Positions 47,532-56,826 of a DNA stretch of 64,000 bases are shown piece after piece. Position 1 is the first letter of the stretch, and each line of letters begins with the position of its first letter. This DNA is from Ferrigenium straubiae (lineage in GTDB: Bacteria > Pseudomonadota > Gammaproteobacteria > Burkholderiales > Gallionellaceae). A program made the translations under genes and the position numbers. The DNA lies in assembly GCA_019449655.1 (NCBI GenBank), contig JAHQXD010000001.1, forward strand, positions 523,562 through 587,561, read 5' to 3'. Under the pieces are notes generated by a model that did no database searches, was not told where the DNA came from, and saw nothing but the letters and a program-made list of their open reading frames with translations.

Positions 47532-48143
47532 CTAGAGGGGCTCTGCCTGATACATCTGGTAAAAACCCAGCACCTGCGGCACATAGTTTTTCGTCTCGGG
47601 GAAGGGCGGAATGCGGTTGCCGTATTTCAGCACCGACCCTTCGCCCGCGTTGTAGGCAGCGAGGGCCAGGCTGATATCGTTGTTGAATATCTTCAGCAGA
47701 TACTGCAAGTGCCTTGCGCCGCCATGGAGGTTCTGCACCGGATCGAAAGAATCGGTGACGCCATAACGCCTCGCAACCTTCGGCATGAGTTGCATCAACC
47801 CCGCGGCGCCTTTCCTTGAGACGGCTGTCGGGCTGTAGCCGGATTCAACCGAAATTACGGCATGGAGCAGCGCGCTGTCCAGGCCGTAAACGTGCGCGAT
47901 TTCGGCAACGATCCGCTCATACTGCGCCTTGTTGGCAAGTTTCAGCAAAGGCCTGCGGTTACCCGCTGCAGGCATTTCTTCCGGCGGCGACGGAAGCAGG
48001 AGGGTGTAGCGACTGTTTGCCGGCACATTGCTCAAATTCACCGAACCATCGTCGGCGTTGTAGACGTAGATACCCGCCCAAACCGGCTGCATCAGGCAGA
48101 GCCCAAACATGATTAACGTTGGAATGCACTCAAGCTGCCTCAT
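47532..48143 (-). CDS. Lytic transglycosylase, SLT domain
   Basis: A 203-residue secreted murein hydrolase. Signal peptide (MRQLECIPTLIMFGLCLMQPVWA), a DUF4124-like short segment (GIYVYNADDGSVNLSN), then an SLT domain with catalytic Glu in ISVESGYSPTAVSRKGAAGLMQLMP and AYNAGEGSV. It is convergent with the hybrid kinase (18 bp apart) and downstream of the cytochrome/binding-protein gene on the same strand. It could help a large envelope complex pass the cell wall; this is inference. Confidence 0.9.
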   Translation of the reverse strand: MRQLECIPTLIMFGLCLMQPVWAGIYVYNADDGSVNLSNVPANSRYTLLLPSPPEEMPAAGNRRPLLKLANKAQYERIVAEIAHVYGLDSALLHAVISVESGYSPTAVSRKGAAGLMQLMPKVARRYGVTDSFDPVQNLHGGARHLQYLLKIFNNDISLALAAYNAGEGSVLKYGNRIPPFPETKNYVPQVLGFYQMYQAEPL

Positions 48144-48264
48144 GGTTCCTCCTGTGCGGGTGATTTTCCTGTCGCGTTTTTCAGGTTAGGCAGGGCCATT
48201 CGTTTTTTCAATACAGTGAAAACTGTAGATCGCTGCTTCAATACCGGGGGCCGCTACGGAGTGG

Positions 48265-50031
48265 TCAGGGGACGAGCCAATCCGACTCGGCAACGAGCCT
48301 GTCATCATCCTTGCCGGCAAAGCGCACGATGTAACCGCCCTTGGAGGCAAAACGCTGGGTCTGCCCCAAGCTCAGGCGCGGGTAGATGGTTGTGCTCTCA
48401 TGCCTGCCGAGCGGTGCGGTCCCCTCCCCGCCCTGCCTTCCGATGGCCCCCCCGGCGGTTCTCAACAAGCCGCGGTCGCGCGCCTCGGCCTCGGCCTTGC
48501 CGCCCTCGCGCTGGCTGACCATGCTCTCGGCCCGCTCCAGCAGGTAATCGCGATAAAGGTTATCCAGCATCTCCGCGACCGTATCGGTCAGGAAATTCAA
48601 GGCAAAAAAGATTTCCGCCTGGAGCGGCTCGTCCACCAGCGCTATCCTGCGCAACTGGAGCCACTGGTGAAAGTAAGACAGATTGATTGCGCGTTTTTCC
48701 GGCAGTTCATAGGGATACACTAGCCGTACGCTATCCTTCCAGGCTACCGGGAAATGCCCATGCTCGCCGCCACCCAGCCGGGCGGAAAAATATGCCCCGG
48801 CGGCCGGCATCACCTGATCGAGCATGGCCAGGTCGGACTGGCGCAGCCAGAACATCAGGCTGTCTTTCTCCCCGGCATCCGCCAGCGCGCGGCGCAAAGC
48901 ATCCGGCCCATCGCCCTGCAGGACGCGATCCTCCACTGTGACCCCCGAGCCGGACAGGGATTGCCTCATGGCCTGCGCCGCACCCCGGCCTACATAGTCA
49001 TCACGGTATACCTGCACTAGCCGCCGCGGCGGCTTACCGCCGGACAACAAATGCTTCGCCAGCACGTCCGCCTCAAGCGTTACACCGCGTGAAAAATAGA
49101 CCGGATAGAATGCCTGCTCCTTTACGGGCGGCAGGCTGACGCTGGGAAACCAGCACGGCACCCGTTCGCATTCACAAAAATCATGCACAGGCTCCCACGT
49201 GGAATTCGATAAGCCGGAAACCACGGCAAATACGGGCTGGCGTCGATAGAATTCATCCAGTTGCCCCGCCCAGGTTTCCGGCGCCCCTTGCAGTTCCCAC
49301 ACCTCCAGTTGCCAGGTGCGCTCGGTGCCCAAGACCATCTCCGCCGCCGATGTCATGTGCCGTCTTCTGCCCGCCTGCCTGCTGGTTACCGTGCTGCCGT
49401 TCTTCTGCACAAAGGCGGAGCGCATCATGTCAACCAGCAGCCTGCGCCTTTCCGGTTCCACTTCGGGTGTAATGACGGTGGCAAAGCGGATCGTGTCCGC
49501 CGTAACCCCGGGTGACCATTGATCCGACAATTGTTTGAGATAGGCGATGAGCGCTTGCGCCTCCCGGTCACCCAACTCATAACGCGGCATCACAACGTTC
49601 ATCTCCTGGCCGCGGTTGTTCATCCCGCGGCGGATAGCCTTGTCCAGCGATTGATCGGTGTAAGGATCGTGCGCCTGGTTCATCCGCTTGCCGCTGCGCG
49701 TATCCATGATCGCCAGCACCCTGTCTTCACGCTGCGCAAACAAGAATCGGCCGTTGATGGGTGGTACCTGGATGCCGCCTTCGACGGCACCCATGCCGCT
49801 GCGGCGGTGGCAGCTCATGCAGGCTGCGGCTGCGCCCACCACGGCACCGCCCGCGCGCACGCCCTTCAGCGACGCGCCGGAAGGCAGAATGCCCTCCTGA
49901 TAGATACGCCTGCCGGCTTCCAGCTCATCTGCGGAGGGTGTCGGGCCGGCAGCATGGGCGGGGAACGCCATGAGGGAGCCGAGCATCAACAATATTTCAC
50001 AGCCTGTCGCGAATAACTTATGACGAAACAT
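48265..50031 (-). CDS. Cytochrome c fused to periplasmic binding protein, MofC-like position
   Basis: A 588-residue secreted protein: signal peptide MFRHKLFATGCEILLMLGSLMAFPAHA, cytochrome c domain with CMSCH at 71-75 and a candidate Met ligand in NVVMPRYELG. A region of about 350 residues then resembles type-1 periplasmic binding proteins (VTADTIRFATVITPEVEPERRRLLVDMMRSAF; LVQVYRDDYVGRGAAQAM). The tail (TIYPRLSLGQTQRFASKGGYIVRF) is of unknown fold. It is in the position of mofC, the cytochrome gene of the Leptothrix mof operon. Substrate unknown. Confidence 0.82.
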   Translation of the reverse strand: MFRHKLFATGCEILLMLGSLMAFPAHAAGPTPSADELEAGRRIYQEGILPSGASLKGVRAGGAVVGAAAACMSCHRRSGMGAVEGGIQVPPINGRFLFAQREDRVLAIMDTRSGKRMNQAHDPYTDQSLDKAIRRGMNNRGQEMNVVMPRYELGDREAQALIAYLKQLSDQWSPGVTADTIRFATVITPEVEPERRRLLVDMMRSAFVQKNGSTVTSRQAGRRRHMTSAAEMVLGTERTWQLEVWELQGAPETWAGQLDEFYRRQPVFAVVSGLSNSTWEPVHDFCECERVPCWFPSVSLPPVKEQAFYPVYFSRGVTLEADVLAKHLLSGGKPPRRLVQVYRDDYVGRGAAQAMRQSLSGSGVTVEDRVLQGDGPDALRRALADAGEKDSLMFWLRQSDLAMLDQVMPAAGAYFSARLGGGEHGHFPVAWKDSVRLVYPYELPEKRAINLSYFHQWLQLRRIALVDEPLQAEIFFALNFLTDTVAEMLDNLYRDYLLERAESMVSQREGGKAEAEARDRGLLRTAGGAIGRQGGEGTAPLGRHESTTIYPRLSLGQTQRFASKGGYIVRFAGKDDDRLVAESDWLVP

Positions 50032-50098
50032 CGGCCACCCCCTTCCCTTCTGGAAGCTGTTTCATTCGTATGCCCGGATCAGCCGGAGATATCCTCGA

Positions 50099-50788
50099 TC
50101 ACTTGACGGCGAGGAGTTCCACCTCAAAAACCAATGTCTCATTCGGCCCGATATCGCTTCCCACTCCCCGCTGGCCGTAAGCCGATTCCGGCGGAATGAA
50201 AATTTGCCACCGGGAACCTTCCGGCATCAGTTTCAGCGCTTCCTTCCAGCCGGCGATGAGTTGGGAAACTTTCAGCATCGCAGGCTTTCCGGGATCGGTT
50301 CCGTCAAACTCGGTTCCGTCCAGAAGAGTGCCGCGGTAGTTGCATTCCACCATGTCGGCATCCGTCGGCTTCCTGCCGCCGCCCTCCTTGACGATCTTGT
50401 ATTGCACTCCGCTTGCCAGCGCCACCACGCCATCCCTGGCCTTGTTCCCGGCCAGGAAAGCCTCTCCTTTCGTCTTGTTGTCCATGGCCGCCACACGGCG
50501 TATCCCGGCTGCCTTTTGCCTCAATTCGCCCTGAAACGAATTCATGACCTTGCGGAGGTCTTTTTCGGTCATCAGCAGCTTCTCGCCGGAAAGCCCGTCT
50601 CTCAAGCCCTTGATCAGGAATTCCAGGTCAAAATCCACCTCGTTTTTCTTGAAGCTCTTCGCTATGTTCACCCCGATGCCATAACTTTGCATGTCCTTCT
50701 GGGTCTTGAGGACCGGCACTTCTTCTCCATTTGCCTGGGCTGCGGCAAACCCGAAAACTACAACCATCATCCATTTCATCGTCATCAT
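50099..50788 (-). CDS. FKBP-type peptidyl-prolyl isomerase, MofB-like position
   Basis: A 229-residue secreted Mip/FkpA-type isomerase: signal peptide MMTMKWMMVVVFGFAAAQANG, a helical dimerisation arm (SYGIGVNIAKSFKKNEVDFDLEFLIKGLRDGL), then FKBP domain (ADMVECNYRGTLLDGTEFDGTD, VIAGWKEALKLM-like, IFIPPESAYGQRGVGSDIGPNETLVFEVELL). AAGGAAAA precedes the ATG cluster at 50788-50779. It probably assists folding of the exported multicopper oxidase, as proposed for MofB. Confidence 0.88.
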   Translation of the reverse strand: MMTMKWMMVVVFGFAAAQANGEEVPVLKTQKDMQSYGIGVNIAKSFKKNEVDFDLEFLIKGLRDGLSGEKLLMTEKDLRKVMNSFQGELRQKAAGIRRVAAMDNKTKGEAFLAGNKARDGVVALASGVQYKIVKEGGGRKPTDADMVECNYRGTLLDGTEFDGTDPGKPAMLKVSQLIAGWKEALKLMPEGSRWQIFIPPESAYGQRGVGSDIGPNETLVFEVELLAVK

Positions 50789-50981
50789 TTTTCCTTTCCG
50801 GATTAGCCGTTGCGCAGAAATTGGATTCCGCATCACGATTGATGAAGAGACACGAACCCGATTACGTTTTGCCCGTGCCCTGGAAAGCAACCGGCCACCC
50901 GGCAACCGAAAGATGGCCGCCAAGTGGACGTCATATCGAGACTTGTACCCAGGCAAAGCCAGGAGCCTGCTTCGCCGGCCA

Positions 50982-51302
50982 TCACTTCCCGGTGCCCTGG
51001 TTATTCCGGGCAGGATTTGCCGGTGGCGCCTTGGCAGCCCTGCTGGCAGCTTCCTTCTTCGCTTGTTCGGTTCTCTTTTTGGCTCGCAGCGCATTCGATT
51101 CCAGCCTTTGCTCCGCTCGAGCCCGGTCTACCTTGTCGTAGACTGGTGCCGATGCTTCCTGGGGGGCTGGCACGGCAGAAGTTTGCGTAGATTCCAAAGT
51201 GACTGAGTTTGCATTCTCATGGATGACCACCCCTTCTGCAGTTGCGCCGGATAACCATGACAAGGTAACAACGCAGCAGATGATTTTTGCAATGGATTTC
51301 AT
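50982..51302 (-). CDS. Small secreted charged protein in the multicopper oxidase operon
   Basis: A 106-residue protein: signal peptide MKSIAKIICCVVTLSWLSGATA, then a low-complexity Ala/Lys/Glu/Arg-rich body predicted to be helical (DKVDRARAEQRLESNALRAKKRTEQAKKEAASRAAKA). TTAGGAGA lies before the ATG at 51302. No family is recognised. Its place between the oxidase and the FKBP gene suggests a role in secretion or assembly; not proven. Confidence 0.7.
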   Translation of the reverse strand: MKSIAKIICCVVTLSWLSGATAEGVVIHENANSVTLESTQTSAVPAPQEASAPVYDKVDRARAEQRLESNALRAKKRTEQAKKEAASRAAKAPPANPARNNQGTGK

Positions 51303-51483
51303 TTTCTGTCTCCTAAGGATTGATGCTGTTCCGGGCAAAATTGCCACCCATCATGTTGGCCAGGCGCAGATGCAGTCAATCCTGGCATGGCAGGCACCAG
51401 GAGCCAGCACCGCTCGCAGAAAGCCCCTGCGGGCAGTGCCGTTCCTTGTTTATGCCGGGTTGGTGACATGGCCGTCATTTAAC

Positions 51484-54400
51484 CTACAGCCCCGTGCCGC
51501 TCAAAGGAGCACTCTGTGTGCCCGCCGCATCAATCACACGCAGCGCCGCTGTCTTGACACCGGCCCCCTTCGGGCTGAACGTCACGTTGACCATGCAGCT
51601 CGCGCCTGCAGCCAGGCTGGCTCCGCAGTTATTCGTCTGCGAGAAATTGGTCACATTAGCCCCGACGATCGAGATGCTGGTGATCGCCATCGGCGTTATT
51701 CCCGGGTTGGCCAGCGTCAAGGCCTGTGCTGCGCTGCTGGTGCCGACTGTTCGAGGAGCGAATGTCAGGGATGCCGGCGTTAGCGTTGCCGTTGGCATAA
51801 TGCCTGTGCCATTCAGCGCAACCTGCTGTGTTCCCGCAGCATCGGCCACACGCAGCCCCGCAGTCATGGTGCCGGCCGCTTTGGGGCTGAATACCACGTT
51901 GATCGCACAGCTTGCACCCACGGCCAGGCTGGCCCCGCAATTATTCGTCTGCGAAAAATTGGATATGTTCGCCCCCACCACCGAGATGCTGGTGATCGGC
52001 ATTGGCGCCGTTCCCGTATTGGCCAGCGTTGCAGTCTGCGCCAAGCTGCTGGTGCCGACTGTCTGGTTCGCAAACGTCATGCTCGCCGGCGTCAGCCCCA
52101 CGACTGCTACGCCGCCTGTGCCGCTCAGGCTAATCTGCTGCGTCCCTGCCGCATCGACCACACGCAGTCCCGCTGTCTTGGCGCCGGTTGATTTTGGACT
52201 AAACGCCACGTTGATTGCGCAGGTTGCACCAGCTGCCAGACTGGTCCCGCAATTGTTCGTCTGCAGGAAATTGCCCGGGTTTGCTCCGACGAGCGAGATT
52301 CCGCTGATCGAAAGAGCAGCAATGCCGGGGTTGGTCAGCGTCGCCGCCTGCGCTGCGCTGTTGGTTCCAACTGCCTGGGTCCCGAACGTCAAAGATGACG
52401 GCAGCAGGCTGACCGGCCCTTGCAGCAGCGATACCGTATTCGACGGAAGCGAATTCCCCGCGGCGTTATAGGCTACAACGCGGTACGAATAATTGGTGGC
52501 TGGAGCAATCGTCGTATCGGTAAAGCTGGTCGTATTCGCTGGAACTGTTCCTATGGCCGAGAATGCGCCAAAGCCGGCGGCTCGCTCGATCCGGAAACCG
52601 ACCTCGTTCGCCTGATTGCCCGGCGTCGCGACGGCGGCTGCCGGAGTCGTATCGGTCCAGTTCAGGGTGTTGGCGTTGTGGCTCAAGCTGGTGGGTGCAG
52701 CCGGCAGAAGCGCTGAGTACTTGAAGATGAGCGGGCGCATAAAGTCGTTCTCTTCGTGCCCCAGGATATGGCAGTGCCAGACATACTCCCAGCCGAAGTT
52801 GGTCATCGTGTTGGTGACGGTTCCATTCGGCACCGCCATCCCGAAGGTCGGGCTGCCCGGGGTATAGTCTATCTGGGTGAAGCCCATCGTGGAGCCCAGC
52901 GGCTGTGTCGGGTCCAGCGCGCGGTGGCTGTCGGGTACCCCGAAGGTGAGCACGGGCGCCTTGGCCCGGACCGCGACCACAACGTCTTCCAGCGGGTTCA
53001 TCTTGACGGTTTCCTTCCAGCCGACTTCGTTATCCGAAGGCGGTTTCACCGTGCCGTCCCAGCCTATCCGGTTGATCAGTTGCACGTTGACCAAGTGGAA
53101 GTGCACCGGGTGGGTGTCCACCCCATTGTGGGTGATCTTCCATATCTGGGTCTCGCCATCGGCGATCGTCTCGGTAGCCGGGTCGATGTAATTGAGGGGA
53201 ACGGTCGTCTGGGTCAAGGCGCTACTGAACGGCAACTCGATCCCCAGCGTGGCATTCATCCGCCCGTAGTTAGGCTCGAACAGTTCCTGGATTGCCTTGT
53301 TTTCCACCCACACCGACACCGTAGAGCCCGCCGGAGCCGTTGTTGTCGTGGTAGGCGCCGTCGTGGTCGCTGCCGTTGCAGCCTTATAGGTGATATTTTC
53401 TGGCGTCACAAAGGTGAGCGGCTCGTAATTGCCGAGGTAAGTCGCGCCGGTGTAGATTCTGGCGTAGGTATTTGCCCAGCCTGCGCCAAATGCGGCGTTG
53501 TAAGCCTCTTGCGGCACGACGGGTTTGGGCTGGCTGGCCGCATAGGCGGTCGGCAAGGCAGTGGACAGCGCGGATGCATTATAGGGAGCGGCCGGAGGAG
53601 TCGCAGCCACCTTGATCTGCATGATGGTGCGGGTGTTGGGGCCATAGCCCGGCAGGGTCGAAGGCGCGCCGCCGACGCTGGTCTGATCCGGATTACCGGT
53701 GTAGTAGTCGATGCGCGGATCGAAACCCGGAACAGGCGCTGGCCCGTCGTTGTAGACGATCAGTGTCTTGCCTGCATACTGCGAAAAGTCGACGACGACA
53801 TCCGCCCGTTCCGCCGGTCCCATGTAAAGGCCATAGGTAAAGACGTTCAACACTGTGGCACTCCTGCGATTGTACTCATAGCCGACCGGGGTGGAAGGAA
53901 TCGCCACCGGTACCGGCAAGAGGCCGCCTTCGTTGCCGATCTGGATCAGCTGCGGACCCGCGGTCAGCGGATCCGGCACACCACCCGCCCGGCCATCGGT
54001 CGGCCAGAGATCCGGCCAACAGGTTGTCCCGGCCCCCGACGGCAGACCGGTCACGGGGTCAACGGCGGCAGTGACGGTCGAACAGAGCGGCAGGGTCGGA
54101 GGGGTCGCCGCAATCATCTTCACTTCCGTGTTGATGGAAGCCATGATGGCGGCGCCTGTGCCGGCAGGATCAGTGATGGTGACAGTGGGCAGAGCGGTAA
54201 AGCCGGGGCCGGTGACCGTAGCCGTGATCCCGGTTATGACACCGGCCACGACAGTAGACGTCGCTGTAGCGGTGGTGCCGCTGGTGTCGCCTGCAGCAGG
54301 CGTGATGGTGACGGTAGGAGTAGCGGAATAACCGCTGCCGCCGGAGGTCACCGTGACGGTCAAGGGTTCGGCGACATACAGCCCCAGGTTGAATGACCGG

Positions 54401-55788
54401 TCGTTCGCGGCAGCGAGAATGCGCAGGCGGTAGGCCTTGGGATCGACGGCCAAGGTAGGATAGGCGGTGCCGTTCACGACCGGAGTATCCATGAATGCTT
54501 CGGGCGTGGTAGTCACGTCGCCGTATGCGCCGGTCGGCAGAGGATATGCCGAGGGGAACACGGGCCAGAACCATGGGCCCCAGTCCCAGCGGCCGGGCGG
54601 GTTCGTTCCATCGAAGGAATTCGGATCCTGGTTCGGCTCATAGACGTGGGCATACCATAAATCGCCCGGCTGGCCCCAATGCACCGTATCCCACTTCGCA
54701 TCCTGCTGGGCGACGTCCTGGGGCACGAACGTTTTGTCCTGAATGACCAGGGGTATCTGGGTGGCGGGTACAGGCAAGGCGCTTTCCACCGGGTCGCTCA
54801 ACAGGTATCCCGCCGCCATGCCGCCATAGACATTGATGCGGGTTATCGCGGCGGCGTGATCGTGATAGAACATCAAGCGGCCGCTCTGCTGGTTGGTCCA
54901 GATCAGCGTCTGGGAGCCATCGCCCGGGTCAGGCATGTCGGGGACATTCTGGGCGCTCGCCCCTTTCTTGTAGGAAGTGGTTTCCCCTGCCGGAGTGATC
55001 CATTGATGGGGCATGCCATCGCTGATCCACGGCGTGGCGCCGCCATGCAGGTGGATGATGGCGCGGTTTTCGGTGTATTTCTCAGTGCCGCCATTCGGGC
55101 CGGTTCCTGCCCCCATGAGGGTTTTGTCCACCGGCAGGAAGAGGTCGCCATTGCGTTTTCCCGCAGCGAAGTGCCCCTTGGGCAGCAGGTTGGAATATTT
55201 GATGCGCACCGGAACATCCTTGGTGGCGCTGATCAACGGCCCCAGGTAATGCGGGTTGTCAACCGCGTAAATCTGCGCGCCTTGGGCATTCATGATGGCC
55301 GTGCCATTGGGGTACTTCAGCGCGATATGCTTGCTCGATGCGGCATTCGCAGCTGTCTCCAGCTGAACGTAACCGCGCAGCGTGGTGGGCTTGGGCAGGT
55401 CGCTATGCATCTTCTCGGTGTACTCGACGATGCCGATTTCATAATAATCGGAGCCGGGATAGGAAGCCGCATCCTTCACCGCAACGGGAATGTACTGGCC
55501 GAGATTGTTCGTCCCGGCAGCGGTCAGGCCCGGCAGGCCATCGACGAATTTCCTTAAGGGAGTTCCGGTGTTGACCATCGCCCCCGGTGCCGCCGTCGGA
55601 GACAGGTCTGGCCGCATACCCGATGGGCTGTTGGCGTAAAAGGTAGGCACCTTGATGGGTGCGCCGGTCGAATTGGTACTATCGGCCCATCCGGCGCCCG
55701 CGTAGGCGGAATCGATTATCAACGGTGAACTGATCGCGAACAAAACCGCTACGGCCACCTGCTTTAGCTTGAATTTGCGCTGTTTCAT
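51484..55788 (-). CDS. Giant secreted multicopper oxidase, MofA-like
   Basis: A 1434-residue exported oxidase, signal peptide MKQRKFKLKQVAVAVLFAISSPLIIDSAYA. Four copper motifs are intact: IHLHGG (about 248), YHDHAA (about 309), HPVHFHLVN (about 893) and the type-1/trinuclear HCHILGHEENDFMRP (about 1006). A GGSGY-rich insert occurs near 475-545. The C-terminus has an FnIII-like module (about 1040-1120) and three near-identical repeats of about 100 residues of choice-of-anchor D/ASPM type (LTPASLTFAxxxVGTSSxAQ ... AGTQ). Size, motifs and neighbours match MofA, a candidate Mn(II)/Fe(II) oxidase. The ATG at 55788 follows AAAGGAAC. Confidence 0.88.
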   Translation of the reverse strand: MKQRKFKLKQVAVAVLFAISSPLIIDSAYAGAGWADSTNSTGAPIKVPTFYANSPSGMRPDLSPTAAPGAMVNTGTPLRKFVDGLPGLTAAGTNNLGQYIPVAVKDAASYPGSDYYEIGIVEYTEKMHSDLPKPTTLRGYVQLETAANAASSKHIALKYPNGTAIMNAQGAQIYAVDNPHYLGPLISATKDVPVRIKYSNLLPKGHFAAGKRNGDLFLPVDKTLMGAGTGPNGGTEKYTENRAIIHLHGGATPWISDGMPHQWITPAGETTSYKKGASAQNVPDMPDPGDGSQTLIWTNQQSGRLMFYHDHAAAITRINVYGGMAAGYLLSDPVESALPVPATQIPLVIQDKTFVPQDVAQQDAKWDTVHWGQPGDLWYAHVYEPNQDPNSFDGTNPPGRWDWGPWFWPVFPSAYPLPTGAYGDVTTTPEAFMDTPVVNGTAYPTLAVDPKAYRLRILAAANDRSFNLGLYVAEPLTVTVTSGGSGYSATPTVTITPAAGDTSGTTATATSTVVAGVITGITATVTGPGFTALPTVTITDPAGTGAAIMASINTEVKMIAATPPTLPLCSTVTAAVDPVTGLPSGAGTTCWPDLWPTDGRAGGVPDPLTAGPQLIQIGNEGGLLPVPVAIPSTPVGYEYNRRSATVLNVFTYGLYMGPAERADVVVDFSQYAGKTLIVYNDGPAPVPGFDPRIDYYTGNPDQTSVGGAPSTLPGYGPNTRTIMQIKVAATPPAAPYNASALSTALPTAYAASQPKPVVPQEAYNAAFGAGWANTYARIYTGATYLGNYEPLTFVTPENITYKAATAATTTAPTTTTTAPAGSTVSVWVENKAIQELFEPNYGRMNATLGIELPFSSALTQTTVPLNYIDPATETIADGETQIWKITHNGVDTHPVHFHLVNVQLINRIGWDGTVKPPSDNEVGWKETVKMNPLEDVVVAVRAKAPVLTFGVPDSHRALDPTQPLGSTMGFTQIDYTPGSPTFGMAVPNGTVTNTMTNFGWEYVWHCHILGHEENDFMRPLIFKYSALLPAAPTSLSHNANTLNWTDTTPAAAVATPGNQANEVGFRIERAAGFGAFSAIGTVPANTTSFTDTTIAPATNYSYRVVAYNAAGNSLPSNTVSLLQGPVSLLPSSLTFGTQAVGTNSAAQAATLTNPGIAALSISGISLVGANPGNFLQTNNCGTSLAAGATCAINVAFSPKSTGAKTAGLRVVDAAGTQQISLSGTGGVAVVGLTPASMTFANQTVGTSSLAQTATLANTGTAPMPITSISVVGANISNFSQTNNCGASLAVGASCAINVVFSPKAAGTMTAGLRVADAAGTQQVALNGTGIMPTATLTPASLTFAPRTVGTSSAAQALTLANPGITPMAITSISIVGANVTNFSQTNNCGASLAAGASCMVNVTFSPKGAGVKTAALRVIDAAGTQSAPLSGTGL

Positions 55789-56167
55789 GGTTATGTTCCT
55801 TTCAGGATTGTTTGGAATTCCCACGTGTTCTCCCAAGTGGTGCTGTACGCGTCACTCCCGTTGCAGGGTGGGTTGTCGGCAGCGGTTCGCAATTCGAGTA
55901 TTACTGCTGCGGCAAACTGATGCACTACGCAATGGACTGCATATTTGCATCAGGAAATGTTGCATTTTTTCATTCACTACCGGAGGCTGAGGAGATATTG
56001 GATTCGATCCCTCACGGACGCGTGATCGCTCTGCGGTAAAGGTTCACCTCTGCGGCTCAAAGCCCGCTTCGACAGGGTTTCATACCTTGGGGGGAACGGA
56101 AGGATGCAAGGACAATATGGCGAACGCCATATGGCGATAAACTTCAGGCAACCGGGTATTACGGCGG
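55789..56167. other. Intergenic region upstream of the multicopper oxidase
   Basis: This 379-bp stretch has no gene. It contains the 18-bp palindrome at 56115-56132 and AT-rich DNA with repeated TGCAT/ATGCAA words (about 55945-55970). No clear -35/-10 pair could be assigned for the oxidase, and no terminator was found for the regulator upstream. Confidence 0.5.
56115..56132. promoter_or_regulatory. Perfect palindrome ATATGGCG-AA-CGCCATAT
   Basis: An 8-bp arm on each side of a 2-bp centre, in the gap between the NarL-type regulator and the oxidase, followed directly by a third GGCGAT. It may be an operator. It lacks a T-run, so it is not a terminator. Confidence 0.45.
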
Positions 56168-56824
56168 CTAATTGGTAACCAGCCCTCTTTCTATGGCATA
56201 GGCAGTTATCATCGATGCATTGTGCAGATTGAGTTTTTTCATCAAATTGGATCGATGTTTTTCGACCGTCTTGATGCTCAGGCAAAAGTAGTCGGCAATG
56301 AACTTGTTCGGATGCCCTTCGGCCACGAGCTTCAGCACTTCCCTCTCGCGGTGGGTCAACGTATCCCAAGTGCTGACCGGGCTGGATGATTTGTCGGTAT
56401 CCAGATAACCGTTGATCACTTTTGCCGATATGTCCGGGCTCAGGTAAGTCTTGCCGTTCAGCACGCTGCGGATTGCGATGCGCAATTCATCGTGCGATGC
56501 ATCCTTGAGGATATAGCCGTCGGCGCCCGCACGCATGGCTTCAAAAATGTATTCGTCCGTTTTATGGATCGTGAGCACCAGTACGCGGACGCCGGGGTAG
56601 CGCCGCTTGATGTCTACGATGGATTCGATGCCATTCATGCCGGGCATGGAAAGGTCCGTCAGCACCAGATCGGGAGCGGTCGTCGCAATCATACGGACGG
56701 CATCGCGGCCATTCTCCGCTTCGCCGACAATCTCGATCTCCGTATCCTGGGATAGCAATGCCTTGAGGCCGGCCCTCAACAGGGTATGGTCTTCGACGAT
56801 CAGAACGCGTTTTTTCTCTTTCAT
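56168..56824 (-). CDS. NarL/FixJ-family response regulator
   Basis: A 218-residue regulator: receiver with VLIVEDHTLLRAG, phospho-Asp in LVLTDLSMPGMNG, LTIH and YILKDAS. A LuxR-type helix-turn-helix follows (LTHREREVLKLVAEGHPNKFIADYFCLSIKTVEKHRSNLMKKL). GGAGG precedes adjacent ATGs at 56827/56824; the second has better spacing. It is second in an operon with a truncated paralogue and lies upstream of the multicopper oxidase on the same strand. It is a candidate regulator of that operon. Confidence 0.92.
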   Translation of the reverse strand: MKEKKRVLIVEDHTLLRAGLKALLSQDTEIEIVGEAENGRDAVRMIATTAPDLVLTDLSMPGMNGIESIVDIKRRYPGVRVLVLTIHKTDEYIFEAMRAGADGYILKDASHDELRIAIRSVLNGKTYLSPDISAKVINGYLDTDKSSSPVSTWDTLTHREREVLKLVAEGHPNKFIADYFCLSIKTVEKHRSNLMKKLNLHNASMITAYAIERGLVTN

Positions 56825-56826
56825 CA

